64,000 bases of DNA. Origin: Nelumbo lutea. Lineage: Eukaryota > Streptophyta > Magnoliopsida > Proteales > Nelumbonaceae. The DNA is taken from NCBI GenBank assembly GCA_022828595.1, contig JAKGHH010000002.1:69226383-69290382 (forward strand), given 5' to 3'. Numbering within the stretch: the stretch's first letter is position 1; each line of letters opens with the position of its first letter. A model generated the notes under the pieces. That model searched no databases and was not told the DNA's origin. It was given only the letters and a program-made list of their open reading frames with translations. Shown piece after piece: positions 44,057-57,300 of this stretch. A program made the position numbers and the translations under genes.

Positions 44057-45587
44057 TGTATTCAAAATTAATATCCTATATGTCGATAAAGTTGGTTTAA
44101 ATGCGGTATTTTAACTAGAGTCTAGAACCATAGGTTGAGAGAGAGATATTTGGCATGCTGGTTTGGACTTAAAGCCAAGGCTAACATCAGCACTATATAA
44201 TATTAAAGTCGTTTATAATTCATTTCATAAATAATATATAATATTTTTTTTAATTTATCAATAGTATTATTCAATATCCAGTTTCATTCCAAATAATATT
44301 CAGACCTAAATATATTATATTATAACAAATCATATTTTTAATCTATTTCCAATTCGATATGATCCAACATGTGCAGCCCCATTCAGGCAGAACATTAAAT
44401 TGCATTGACCGTATAAACCAAGCAAAATTTTTACAGACCGATCAATACGTTATCACCCCCTAAAATAATTTAAACCGACTCTACTACCAACAAATCACTA
44501 CAACTGCACATCCGAAACTTCTCTTCATGAATAAAAACAATTCATATGATTACATATTCCCTCCAAACAACATTTTCAAGTAGAAACAGTGGTTTTCTTC
44601 TTTCTTAGAAAAAGTTCATCATGTAGGACAGAGATGTTAACTTGAAATTTTAGCACAGGTGAGAACAGGGTGGATATAAAATATTAATTACTCTCATGAG
44701 ACTACTTCTGAAAGGACGGTAGCACCAGAAAAAAAGGCAATCCCCATGCATAGGTCCTTCAAAAGTAACAAAACTCTAAACGTCCCCAGTTCCCCTGGTA
44801 TAATCAGAACCATTTTTATCTTTTAGTCGATGTTCTCAGAAATGGACGACACCAGCCAGCCAATTTCACCACAACTTTCAAACTCAGTATAAAAAACTGA
44901 ATTAACATGAACAGTTCTACATCACAACCAATTTTCAGAAGATTGTTTTCACTCTGATTCCACAAGTAAATTACCCTACCGAAACCAAGTAGAAATAACA
45001 ACACTCTATCTCAGAGAGAGAGAGAGAGAGAAAGATGAGAAGGATTCTCTATTACCAGCTTACAGTCGAATGGACTAAAATTTTTTGGTGGTCGTAGCAT
45101 TCTCGTATTGGCTCGAGACCAGGGCAAGCATCGGCATTATGTAGTAAAAGTATAAAATAATATTTTAGTTAGCTTCCCAAAACACCTAGCCATGCGTGCC
45201 GAGGCTGAATAAATTATATGTTAAATATTAAAACTTTGAATTATATGTGGTCCTATGGACCCAAATGGACCGACACTAACCATCTAGACAATCCAGCGGA
45301 TTCCTTATCTGAGACAGAGTCAGCCGCAAGAACTTCCACGTGGCAGAATCAGTTTTGTGAAAGGGAGCTGCCCACAGAGGTCTTCTCAAACCACCACCTT
45401 AAGCCTTAAAATGAGTGTTGTTTCATATTATACTTTGTCCTTCACTTGCTGAAACTTTTCAATTGCACCAGATCAGTCTACATATTCCTTAAACCTTGAG
45501 AAGTTTTGCCCCTTTATACTAAATCTAACCTTGAACATGAAAAATTGGATGGTTGATATCTTCCCATTAGGTAAAGGATGTATTTAG
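44057..45587. other. Intergenic, no gene seen
   Basis: AT-rich. A (GA)n run lies at 45012-45031. Frames are short and without recognisable similarity. Confidence 0.5.
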
Positions 45588-45590
45588 GCT

Positions 45591-45707
45591 CAGTTTGGAA
45601 AGAGTACAAATACAAATATATACAGTTCATATACATATGAAATAATAAAAATACAGGGTTTAAAACTCTAAATATTTGTATTTGTGCTCCTTTCAAACTG
45701 AACCTTA
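45591..45707. mobile_element. Tourist-like MITE, about 117 bp (copy 2), with TTA duplication
   Basis: GGCTCAGTTTGGAAAGAGTA and its inverted partner CTTTCAAACTGAACC bound the element, and TTA flanks both ends. A 3 bp TTA/TAA duplication is typical of PIF/Harbinger elements. Confidence 0.75.
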
Positions 45708-45710
45708 ATT

Positions 45711-46909
45711 CCATCTCTAGTGTTGATTTGTAGATACATTGTTTAGATATTAAGCAAACCCACTTCGTAACAGGCTAACAGCAGAGTAATAGCCAAAATA
45801 GGGCTACTTCTACAAAGCATTGTGGGATGACTACATAAGATGCCATGAAGGAGAGCTCACCCAGGAAATAGCAGCTCGACCCCTTGTCTATTCTCTATTG
45901 CATTTTGGCTGGAAATTTCAGACTCGGCATTTCCGTTTTTTATCCAACACAGAAGGCTCACAAAATTGTTTTCCAATTGAACACCGCCACCCCAACCCCA
46001 GTGCTAAGGAACAGTTGAAAGGTGGAAGGATCATGACTCCTGACCTCTCCATAAGCCACAAAAAATATTTAAAAAAATAAAAGAAACATTCTTATAACCA
46101 GAAAACCATGACTATTACAGCATAGAAAAAACATTCTCATTGCCAGTTTGACACGTCGGTATTTATTTCAAGCAAACCTCCTACAAGGCTATATAAGATG
46201 GCAAGAAAGACAATAGCCGACCTCTTTCAGTCAAACCAAACTGGCACCATTTCAAGCAAAATCTAGATCATTACCAAAATGACATCTCTAAGAACTCCCT
46301 AAGGCTCAAGAGCCAGGGCAGCTCCAAGCCTCCAGCCTTCATCATTCAAAAAGAGGGAAATAAACAGTGAAATTTCCCTGTTAGTCTAACAGCCTAACAA
46401 GGCCTTGAAGTTTCAAGTGTCTTTCATTTAACCACAAAGGAAAGCAAACACTGTAAAAACATTTATTTCCCCTTACAATTCAGCAAAACCCAAAAACACC
46501 TAAGGAAAAGAAAGACGATTTTGAGTTAGGCTGTCACATCTGACACTCTGCATTAAATACTACTGTTCAATGCCTCACACTACAAAAGGAAAAGATGTGC
46601 AGGAACTTGAAACTAGCCAACAGGGTAGAAAAGAAGTGCAGAAACTTGAAACTAGCCAACAAGGTAGAGTAGTCCAATTTGACACAAAAAACACCATATC
46701 TTCATTATTATATTTATACAGGGCTTACAAAAAACAAAAGGAGAAAGAAAAAACACACTTACACTCACCTATACTAATCTTCACTTTACCTTTTAATCAT
46801 TTTACTGCAGTAAAATCTAAATGATTATTAACTTTCTTCCCTTCTTCAACCAGGTTATATTATTTTTTGTAAGGCAAGTGCCTCTCTTTACATCAGAGAA
46901 ATGCATAGT
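45711..46909. other. Downstream region of the LPQDWTY gene
   Basis: It probably contains the 3' untranslated region next to 46909. A 33-base direct repeat with GAAACTTGAAACTAGCCAAC-type sequence lies at about 46605 and 46639. No coding evidence. Confidence 0.5.
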
Positions 46910-48345
46910 TCAGTATGTCCAATCCTGAGGCAAACCCATTTCGGATGGAGGCTTAAACCCCTCCTGTTTCCCTAGACCAACCTTTCTGATGGAGGGTCGC
47001 TGTTGATACTCTTCACCATTTTTCACATCTGTCCAAGAAAAATGTTTTTCAGACTAGAAAACCCAGAACCCAAAGTAAACATTATAGGGTGTTTTCTCAA
47101 ATAAAATATAAAACAAACCATTAAAGACTAGTCAAACCAATTAAACAGGCCCATAAACAGAAATCCAAGACAAGAGTCACAAGACAGCATGCCCTTACTA
47201 AATGGGTTTTGGGCAAAAACTAATAAACAAGCTCAGCTTCTTTGGAAGAAGAAAACAAAAAGGAAGAAAATTTATAATAAACTACAAACCCGACAAAAAT
47301 ACTAAAAATAAAAAAAAATGCATACACTACAAAATTAGGTTAAACATGCTCAAACATGTCTTAAACTAAACAAAAGATAGTACTACAAACCTAACACAAA
47401 TAAATAAAAATAAAATAAAATAAAACTATTTTAGAGGAAGTAAGCTCAAACATGATCCTACATGGATAAAACTGCACAAAACCACTAACCAGTAGTACAA
47501 CCCTAAAACAGGGAAGAAATATCTCGGTGTCTGCTTCCCACTTACTCTGTTTCTTCTTAACATCAGCAGAAGTTGCAATGCGAGGGAGAAACACACCAGT
47601 CCCTCCGTATTCTCTCACAAAACCACCCGTTACCGACCCGTTAACCTGAAAGGGAAAAAAGCTGTTTTGAACCTGGTTTTGCCGCTGGCTCTGCAAAACC
47701 CTAGCTCTCGGCTGCTGAACACAGCCCTCGACCTGCAAACAAGACCAAAAAGAAGATTAAAAAGGAAAAGCCAAACCCCATTAAAGCTGAAAAAGAAAAG
47801 CCTTGGAAGCACAACCTGAAGGCCAGGTTCTGATTTTAGTACCTGAGGTTGAACCGGTTTCATCGGACGAACCTGGTAAACCGGTAACGAACCGGGAGAG
47901 AAACAGTAATTTCCAGATGCATAAAGATGGCGACCACCAACGCCAAAAGTAGGGTTTCCACCAAACCCAAGACCAAACCCGGTTCTCGGAGGAGCAACAG
48001 AACTATGCTGCCTCGGCCGCCTAAACTGCTTGAGAGTTGAGTTGAGACCCAGGAGGCAAAAGCAGAAAACCCAGGTCAGAAAACTAACAAAAAAGGAATC
48101 AAGGCAAAAGAATGGGTTGATAAAGTTAGCAGAACCTCTAAGTTTGGAGGTAAATTTGGCGGAGGCTTTACAGCGTTTTGGTTCCGTTCAAGCAAAGCGT
48201 AAGCGGCGAGCTGTCGAGCAAGGTCTTCCATGTACGTTAGCTCACATGGAAATTCAGGGCTAAACTTGGCGGAAACTTCGTCGGGGAAGATGTCGGAAGG
48301 AAGCCAAAGTTCCCCATCATCCAAGTTTGGAGTATAGTCCGCCAT
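46910..48345 (-). CDS. Plant-specific protein of unknown function ending LPQDWTY (TIP41-like family of plant databases)
   Basis: Four exons on the minus strand join in frame: 48345-48136, 48028-47843, 47732-47546 and 47028-46910 (702 nt, 233 aa). Introns have GT-AG borders; donor 1 is a weak GTTCTG and its acceptor is a tandem AAGCAG, so exon 2 may start at 48028 or 48025. The protein opens with an acidic LDDGELWLPSDIF motif, then EDLARQLAAYAL. A Gly-rich GFGLGFGG stretch and a Pro/Gln-rich middle follow, then GGTGVFLPR and the terminal GLPQDWTY. The opening, the GTGVFLPR motif and the WTY end are hallmarks of a plant family that databases label TIP41-like; this is recognised from memory and the biochemical role is unknown to me. 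No signal peptide or membrane segment is seen. It is shorter than relatives as I recall them (about 250-350 aa). The start is the first ATG after a CT-rich leader. Confidence 0.85.
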
Positions 48346-48373
48346 GACTAAAGCAGAGTCTTAGAACAAAAAG

Positions 48374-48376
<3 letters not shown>

Positions 48377-48419
<43 letters not shown>
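48377..48419. repeat. (GA)n/(CT)n microsatellite in the 5' leader
   Basis: An uninterrupted dinucleotide run 30 bases upstream of the start codon, CT-rich on the coding strand. Such tracts are common in plant leaders and can be polymorphic. Confidence 0.9.
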
Positions 48420-48422
<3 letters not shown>

Positions 48423-48691
48423 GGAGTGGGAAGAACGGAAGAAGTGAAGAACCACTAGAAATGGCAGAGAACACGGAGAGTGAAAAGAGAGGAAGAGAAG
48501 GAATTTCAAGGGTCGAAGGCGGGATTTCAGTTGGGGAGGGAAGATATAGAGCTCTAGAACCGAGACAAAAGAGATAAATGAGAGAGGCGGAGGGGTTTTC
48601 AAAACGACGTCACAAGTTTCTCTCTCTAGTTTGCAACAAAAAAAGAGTTTCTCTCTCTAGTCTCTACTACAAAGAGAGAGAAGAGAGGGTA

Positions 48692-48701
48692 CGCCCTATA
48701 T
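48692..48701 (-). promoter_or_regulatory. Candidate TATA box for the LPQDWTY gene
   Basis: The minus strand reads GATATATAGG here, about 350 bases upstream of the ATG. CT-rich sequence follows it in the direction of transcription. Placement is by position only. Confidence 0.4.
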
Positions 48702-48719
48702 ATCAGATCTTTTCTGATG

Positions 48720-51700
48720 GGACCGTACTCACGTGACCACTCGCTGATGAGCTGTGTTAATACCCTACTCAACTGTACGTATATGATCCGATTATATCCG
48801 TTGGATGGTCGAAGGTTTCAGATCCACGACTCAAGATTCCATCTAACGGTGAATACTCATGAAGGCCTCTGACATTCCGCCTCATGATGCCAGTCGTACG
48901 CCCCTCGGTCTCCGCTAGCCGTTCGTGCTCCTCACCTTCCACTCTCTTTCATTCGATCTTTCGGAATGACCAAAATGTCCTCTTATATACAATATGCAAG
49001 TAAAACAAAACTTTTGAGGGTGTAATTGTAACTTCAGCAGCAATGTCGGTTGGTAAGTAGTAACCACCTTAACAGTTTCTCAATTCTCATGGGAGGAACC
49101 GATGAAAGGAAAGAGCAAGACCCCACTACACGGATTTCGATTTTCTGAAGAAAAAAGCCTTTGTCTTAAATGACAAACATACCCTCAAGTCCTGGACACA
49201 GGACACGGTTCCTTCGTTCATGAATTATGGACCGCGGTTGTTTAACTTTAACATGGTCTGGCTCATCCTGTCTGATTGGGATGTTTTGTGTGGTGAGTTC
49301 GGCTTATATCAGAGCAAGTCGGTGCTCACACCCTTCGAGCGACCCCTTGCTATTATGAATATTGGGTATTGTATTGGATAAGTTAGATATGGATATAAAT
49401 AAAAATATATAAATACTTGGATACGTTATACAAATGCATACAAATAGGTTATATGAAGAGAAATATTACAGTAAATAATACCCAGACTCTAGAACATTCA
49501 AATATCATACAATAATTATCACCCTTTCAATTTTTATAATTATAATTTTCAAAATTTATTAATCTTTTGGGAATATTTATTAACTTATTATTTTTGTTTA
49601 AATAACAATTCTTTTTTAAATAATGAATATGTCTTCAGTTTTAACATATAATGCTTTTACTTTACACATAATTGTAAAATAAAACAAATAAATCATTTAA
49701 GGTAGATAAAATAAATTATTTATAAGTTTCAGTTTTTATTAAATTTTTTGGGAAATTAAACCTTAAATTATTCTTTTCAGTTTTTATAATTATAATTTTT
49801 TGTTTTCCATTAATTTTGTTGGGAAATTTTATTTATTTAGTATTTTTATATAACAACTCTATTTTTTAAATAATAACTATGTTCTCATTTTTAACATATA
49901 ATTATGTGTAAAATAAAATATATAAATCATCTAAGGTAGGTGAAATATATTATTTTTATAATTTTTAGTTTTAATAATTTTTTGGAAAAATTAAATCTTA
50001 AATTATTTATTTCAGTTTTCATAATATTAATTGTTTTATTTTTATTAAAGATGAAAAACAATTCAAAAGTAGTCAATATACAGTTTTGTCAAACTACGTA
50101 CATTCTATATCAATGTATATTAAACCATATCCACCGATACAGCACAATACAACTAGATATGGAGGTGTATCGTGTTGATACGCACGACTCATGGGATACG
50201 TATCCAGTCATGGTATATCCATTATCCATGACCATGGATATGGATATGATACACCCTATATCGATACCTTCATCCTTGGTTCTAGTTATCTTTAAACAAA
50301 TTCATCATGATCAGTTTTATTTGACATTGCAATAGGTCTAATATGAATAATCCATCATAAAATAGCTCCGTATGATTCATCAACATAGTGCAATTTATCA
50401 ATAACTATTATTTTCTTCATAAATGAAATTAATTTCTATTAATTTGTACGTTAAAATGCATCTATTTTTTTGGTAAAAAATAAGATGCTTTTACAAAATA
50501 GAAGCATACTTTGTTAATAATTAACAAATGTGGACGATGTCCATAAAAGTTATAAACGATATTCTTGTATGTCCATAAAAGTTTAGTTTATGTAAAATAT
50601 AATTAAAACATAAAAAATAAATAAATAAATTGCACATATAAGAAATAATGAATAGTATAAAATGTTAAAAACATTAAAAATTATAAATCAATCTAAAAAA
50701 ATAAATTATTAAATATATTTATTCATAAAGTTATGCAAAATATAATTAAAACAGAAAAGGGATTAAAATATAAACATAAAATACTAATTGATAATAAAAT
50801 ATTAAAAATTCAAATATGCTTAATATATTATAAAATATAAAATCTTCAAAAATATTTTGTGTGTTCTTTATTATATTACACCTTTTATATCTTAAAGAAA
50901 TTTATATTTTTAAAGTTATCTAATTTTGATATTTTAACATTTATAAATTTGTTAAATGTGGTATTTATATTTTTTTAATAGGGTAAATTACCTAAACCTT
51001 CCCTATAGCTTTTGGGAAGTGCTTTAAACTCTTCTAAACTTTAAAATTTGACCTCTCCAGAAATCTCTCTACACATTTTAGAAAAATGATACAAATAGAG
51101 AACCCTTTCATTAGTTTGACATTAAGGCCTCGTTCATTTTTTGGTAAGCCATTTACTTGGGTAAATGCACTTATTCGAGCAATGTATTTCCTGAAAAATG
51201 CTTACCTGGATAAGTGTGCTTATCAATGTTCTTTTTATTTCTCATGTAAAAATATATAGTGACCGGTTTATCCAAAAAAGTGACATTATTAAAGGATGAT
51301 ATTGTCTCATTACATATTACTGATTTTCAATGTACATGAGTAAATAATTTACCCAAGTCTTAGGAGAGTATTACTTTTCCAAGTAAATGAGTTGTTTGGA
51401 AATCATTATTTTCCACAAGACCCATCGGAAAACAAACAGGGATTTATTCTCATGTATGGGCAAAAAGGAGAATATGGAGTATTTATTGACCAAAATACCT
51501 CCAACTAAGCTCTTTTCCACATTTAATTTACAAACTTGGTTTAATCGATCTTCTTTGAAATCTTCTTCGCTCATTGAGTGTCAAAGATCATTACATGGAT
51601 ACAAACAAGAATATGGCTACTCTATGTAACATTTTGAGAGTTTATTTCAGTTGCCCATTTCTTCTTCTTAAACCTAAAAAAGAATGAACAAGCTCCACAA

Positions 51701-51900
51701 AAAAAAAAAAAGCCTACAACTACTTTGGAGGCAAATAAGATTAATAAAGAAAATGTTTAAATATCAACTATAAAATAATTACTTTGGAGGCAAAACCCCA
51801 ATCTATTCATCTCTTTTTATCATTTTCTTCCATTTTTTCATGGCTTCAGGCTATGAACTATTTGATGAAATGCCTAAGAGCGCATGAAATGTTCTGTTTT
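48720..51900. other. Intergenic, no gene seen
   Basis: 48720-49340 is of ordinary composition and may include promoter sequence. 49480-50060 contains two diverged copies of a roughly 250 bp AT-rich unit with TTTTTATAATTATAATTTT and ACATATAAT blocks. 50090-50270 has GATACG-type repeats like those at 43.3 kb. 51125-51440 begins GGCCTCGTTCATTTTTTGG and ends with GGAAAACAAACAGG, the style of a Tourist-like element. Confidence 0.5.
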
Positions 51901-51907
51901 CCTTAAG

Positions 51908-52016
51908 CTCAGTTTGGAAGGAGTACAAATACAAATGTGTAGAGTACAAAATCTTATATTTTGTATGTATTTGTACTATACATATTTGTATTTGTACTCC
52001 TTCCAAATTAAACCTT
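51908..52016. mobile_element. Tourist-like MITE, about 110 bp (copy 3)
   Basis: GCTCAGTTTGGAAGGAGTAC pairs with GTACTCCTTCCAAATTAAAC. TTA/TTAA flanks both ends. Confidence 0.72.
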
Positions 52017-52506
52017 AAGGCCAAATAATACCCCTCAATGGAGGACATATGGTTGTAGGTAGGCCTATGGATGGAAATTTTCCCTATCCCTGCCTGGCAC
52101 CCGACCCCCATTGGGTCGGGGATGGGGGTGGAAATTGAAGTCCCTGCCCCACCCTATCCCCGATTATATATATTCAATATTATTCTTATTAAATATATAT
52201 ATTATATATATATGATATTATTTTTATTATATATATATATCAAAATATATTAAAATATTATTATATTTTAAACATTTCCTTTATTTTAAGTAAATTTATT
52301 TTTCAAAAAATACTATTAATTGAAAATTTTTGGGGATTCAAGTCCCTACAAGAAATCTGTTATCTATCTCCATTCGGAATTGGGGATGGATGATAACTTT
52401 TATTCATCACAAGAACCAGAGTCAAGGACGGGAATTTATTTCAAAATCGGGGTCGAGGACGAGGTATATGAACCCCACCCTGAACCTGCCTTTGTTGCCA
52501 TTCCTA

Positions 52507-53750
52507 GGTAGGCTTTAATGTAGGGGTGATCATGGGCCGGGCTAGGCTTTGCCTTCATAACAACAGGCTTATGCTAGGCTCGGGCCTGGCCTAGCCCGTA
52601 TTATTGGCCTAAAAATATAAGCTTGGGCTCGGCCCTACATGGGCCCGAGCAGGGTCAAGCCAAGATTTTGGGCCTAATTATTGTATTTCAGTTCCAAAAT
52701 TAAACAATTATACTTTTTTTTTCACTTATTGTTGTGGAGACTATAGTAACATGTAAGAAACTTTAAACTTAATATCAAGATAAAATCTTTTAACATAAAA
52801 GAAAATAAATAATCATACGTTGTAACTTATAAGTTTCAATTGGTCATTAGTATGCTAAAAATGATAATTTTAACAAACCAATTCTTCTATAAAAAAAAAA
52901 AAACTTAGAACTTATAATATCTATCAAAAAATAACCATCAATTGTCATGTAATATTCACAAAACAACTTTAAACATCTCTATAATTGGCTCCATATTCCA
53001 TTCAACTCCTACAAATAAAAAGTGAAATAAAAGATATTAACAAACTAAGAAAAAATAGTTCAAATTAATGTAAATAAATAAGTGATAAAATATTGAAAAT
53101 GGTTTCAATTTTACCTAAAACTTGCAACCACTCTAAACTTCAGATTTATCTTCATCAATAGAGTCTTCATCACTAGAAGATTCATCTTTTGGTGAGAGAG
53201 AGAGAGAGAGAGAGAAGAAAATTAGGTTTAGTAATTTCTATATTTCATTAAATACTAAATTAGAATTTGGTAAGATCTAAGACCGTAGGACTAAAATCTT
53301 TAATCTCCTACAAATCTCTATTAATCTCTATTTAATATACAAAACATCAATTATCAAATATTTTTAAATAACATATATACATAAAGATATACTAGCAAAT
53401 ATGTACGTGCATTTGCATGTGACAGTATCTCTAAGACAAAATTATTTATAATTCATGGACAGTTATAAGTGGACAGTTTCTAAAATGAAAGTAAGGGGCA
53501 TATATGCCCTCTTTATGCCCATTGTATGTTTAGATATATGGGCTGGGCCGAGTCCAGGCCTTAACAGAAAAACCTAGACCCAACCCAGATTTTCTGGGCC
53601 GGGCTGAAATGATCACCCCTACTTTAATGAGGCCGGACTTCACAATATTCGTTGCAGGTTCGAGTTCCCCACTTGCATCTATCTACTTGCCATCAGGCCG
53701 GGGGGGTTGTGACCTTGTGGGTATGGGGATGGACGACCCTGCATTAAGAT
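52507..53750 (+). mobile_element. Possible tRNA-derived SINE interrupted by a hAT element
   Basis: With the hAT element (52521-53621) and one target copy removed, TAGGCTTTAATGAGG fits a Pol III A box. About 40 bases later GGTTCGAGTTC fits a B box (10 of 11). The remainder runs to about 53750. SINE identity is inferred from these two boxes; no tail or target duplication was confirmed. Confidence 0.42.
52521..53621. mobile_element. hAT-type non-autonomous element, 1101 bp, perfect 8 bp duplication
   Basis: TAGGGGTGATCA at the left and TGATCACCCCTA at the right are perfect inverted repeats. CTTTAATG is present at 52513-52520 and 53622-53629. Arms are GGGCCGGGC-rich; the AT-rich middle contains a (GA)n run at 53195-53216. 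No coding capacity. Confidence 0.92.
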
Positions 53751-54311
53751 ATATAATTTAAGTATTTTTGCAAAACTCAAGGTATGTTTTAAGTCTTTCA
53801 CTTTTTTTTTTCTTTTTCATTCTCCTTCATAGAATTCAAGCCAAAATGGAGATAATTCAAGGCACAAAATTTTGACATTATTTATGGATTTGACTTCATT
53901 GATCTCCTAAATTAATGGTGCTTCTTTTTTTTTTTGTAAATTTAAAGTTTTAGTGAACTACTTGCCTTGTTTTTGTAGATATAGGTTTCTTGCTGGACTA
54001 CATAAATCTTTTATTCTGGTAGTTTGTTTATTTCCTGTTATTCTTTATGTCTTGTTACCTTCAAAACACAGAATCCCACCTCAACACAACGTAACCAACT
54101 GAATGGTAGGCCAAGAATTTGTCACCCTTGGATGTCTTCTTGAAAATGACATACAAAAGATGTTCCATGTCTTTTGACTCAGATGTAAGAACATGACTCT
54201 TAAATTTGTAAATAATGAATTTACTGGTATATTACAAGTAAAATTGCAATACAGAGAAGCATACATACAAAAGATGGTTGTAATGCTTCCACCATAGACA
54301 GAGGTTAAATA
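53751..54311. other. 3' flank of the hydrolase gene, no other gene seen
   Basis: T-rich sequence; the part next to 54311 probably holds the hydrolase 3' untranslated region. No poly(A) signal was pinned down. Confidence 0.5.
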
Positions 54312-57300
54312 TTACATATTCACTGCTTGGAGAGAAGCGGTAAGTTTTAGTGTTGATAACCAATTTAGAAGAGCTCCATTGACAAGTTCTGGGACCTCAT
54401 CATGAGGACAATGCCCTGCCTGTAGACTCACAAGCGATGTGTTGGGATAGAACTCTTTGATTCTGGCGGCTTTTGCAGGCCCTACCCAAGGGTCCAAGTC
54501 ACCCCAGAGCAACAACAATGGGCAAGAGAGTATGCTTAGCACACTGTCAAGTGTATACTTTGTCTGGTTTAACATGAACCTCGTCATTAATCTGCAAACG
54601 TCAAAGAAAATCCAGTTATGAATAAGAAAAAGAGATCATCAGATGGTTCCTTTGTCACTCCATGATGGTTTTATATTTAGGGGATTACATAATTTTAGAT
54701 TTAGAAGGGAAATTTGCAAATCAAAAATCATTCCTGTAGTTCTGACACTAACGGTAGCCTGAGCTAAGTCAAACCCAAGGTGCAGATTAAAACCATCAAA
54801 ACAGAAACCAGAAAAATCAGGTAGGTCAGGCTTGTAGATCTCACCCCTAATGGCTGATTGCTTCCATATTTATACATTCATCTAAAATCAAATTTTGAGT
54901 TCTTATTTGGGGACAGAGCAAATTAATGCATATATTTACATTCATACCTATAATAAACTTCTCCAGCATTGGGATCTGCCGCTGGTTTTGTTATTGATTC
55001 CACAAGGTAGTCATCTACATTGGAAGTATTTATATATACCTGTATTGGAAAAAGAAATGTTAATGAGGTGAATAAACAGTGAAAAATAACAAAGAAAGGT
55101 AGAAATGTTGCATTAATTCAAATACGAGAATTACATTGTATTTATAGAATAAACAGGATAAAACCAATCTTACATAAACTCTATCCTAAACCTAACAACC
55201 CATCCTAATCCATCTCAAACTCTCTACCCCATCTTTATCACGAGAACAAACTGAGCCTAATATCAACTCCCTAATATGCCCCCTTAAACACATGGGGATC
55301 AAAGATCTTCATGTGTTTAACGTTACAATGTGATGATGTGTCCAAGCTTCCAAGCCTTTTGTGATGATAATGTGGCAAACTAATGATGACAAGGCTGTGA
55401 TGTAGCATGATGATGAGAACCTGCTTCTCTTCAATAGAGTTTTTGGTTTAAAGGTGATTTTGGGAAACCAATTATTTATTTATTAATTAATATAAAAATG
55501 AAATTTTGAAAAAAAAACTAAAAAGAAGTGTGGGGTAAAACGTATCAATACACCCCTGCTGATACATTTGGGTGTATCGATACTTTAAACCATGGATAAC
55601 ATATGAGATGGCCAGAGATGGGGGTAACAGTGCACTGAAGACAATGATCAGGGGGTACCGACATCCATCAGGAGCTGTCACTTGAATAGGTTGCCACCTG
55701 CCACTGAAGAATCGTGTGCAACAGCAAGTGTCTTTCTCACAAGAGGGGATTTAGCCAAAAAAGGATGGTCTCATTTGAATGGGAATGTACAGTTGGTGAA
55801 CCAAGAGTGTTGAAATTCTAGGTGTTCATATCAGAACGAGTTGTAGGTGATGCTGATGCAGTGTCGAAACAAGGAGAAACAGCAGGGCAGACAATAGAGG
55901 CCTGCTGAAGATTTTGGATTTGAGTTCTGCTGCAACATGATTCCAATTCTCCATGGTTGGCCACAAATGCTGCAAGAGGCTGGCACTGTACTTGAAGTCA
56001 TTTATGGCAATATGCAGAGATATTCCCGGTGATAGCAAATGTGATTAGTTCAAATCAGTTGTTGACAGTCCTGGTGCAAATATGGTTAGAAGATCAGGTT
56101 CGTTGACATCCTGCTTCCTCAAACAGTAATATCTCCATGTGATGGCTGACAGGAATAAGTTCAAAGGTTGGAGCAAAAAATCTGAAGAGAAACTGGATCG
56201 TGGTTCATCATGCCAGTTAATGTTCTTCCAAAAAAGAATGAAACAATCAAGGTCCACCTGGCTTGTTACTGGGTTACGAATGAAGACTCCTAGATTTTCA
56301 GAGAAGAGAAATGGAAGGATAGGCTGTTGGTAGTCGCAACAGATTGGATGAGAGAATTAAACATTAAAATAACCATAAGAAGAAAAAACTAAGCTAATCT
56401 ATAAAGTAAATTTAAAGAACAGACCCGGAAGGTGTCTAAGATGCTGGCCATCCGCCAAAAACATGGTAACACATTGTAAGGTCCCTAGGTTCAACCTTGG
56501 GCTCTAATACCATGTAAAATAACAGAGAAAGGTAGAAATGTTGCATTAATTCAACTATGAAAATTACATTGTATTTATAAAATAAGTAGGATAAAACCAA
56601 CCTAACATAAACTCTATCCTAAACCCATCCTAATCCATCTCAAATTCTCCACTCATCTTTATCTCATGATTACAAACTGAGCCTTATCTCAACTCCCTAA
56701 TAAGCAGAATGGAAGATAACACAACTTCTGCAGCTAAGGCTGTGTGTGACATGCTTTCTGAGAATTAGTTTTGATGAATTTTTAAATTCTAAGAATCATT
56801 TTTGAAGTTTGGATTTATGACAATTTATGGAACTAATTATTTTTCTGGGCTCAAACTTGTTCTAATAACTGATTCTAAGTCAAGAAATCTAGCTCCAAAA
56901 GTGAATAAATTTTGGCTTAGTATTCTTCAAATAGTGTTTCTTTGGAGCAGAATTTTAACCAAACATAGCCCAAATGTCTACTTGAAATTGAATACAAGGA
57001 TGAAAAGAATCTCTCTTCTGTCTCATCCAGACAGATGAAACATAGTTATAGAAGTTGAGTAGTTCTCCTAGTCCCAAAGATGATATGGTTAGGCTTCAAG
57101 TCTATCACATTTTCAGAGTCAGGGAATAAAAGAGAAAATGACAGGAAATCATTCAATGACACTGAACTTAACTAGATATCATCTGCATAGTTTTCAAGGA
57201 CCCAAGGAGAGGCTAGGCGACAGGGGGGCGCCTTCTCGCCTAGTCGCCTAGGCGATGGATTTTTTTATGTTGAAAACATAGATCCTAGGATAGTTCCCTA

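Noticed and set aside
48348..48602. Frame with a long SLSLSLSL run upstream of the LPQDWTY gene
   Set aside because: It is the translation of the (CT)n microsatellite in the 5' leader.
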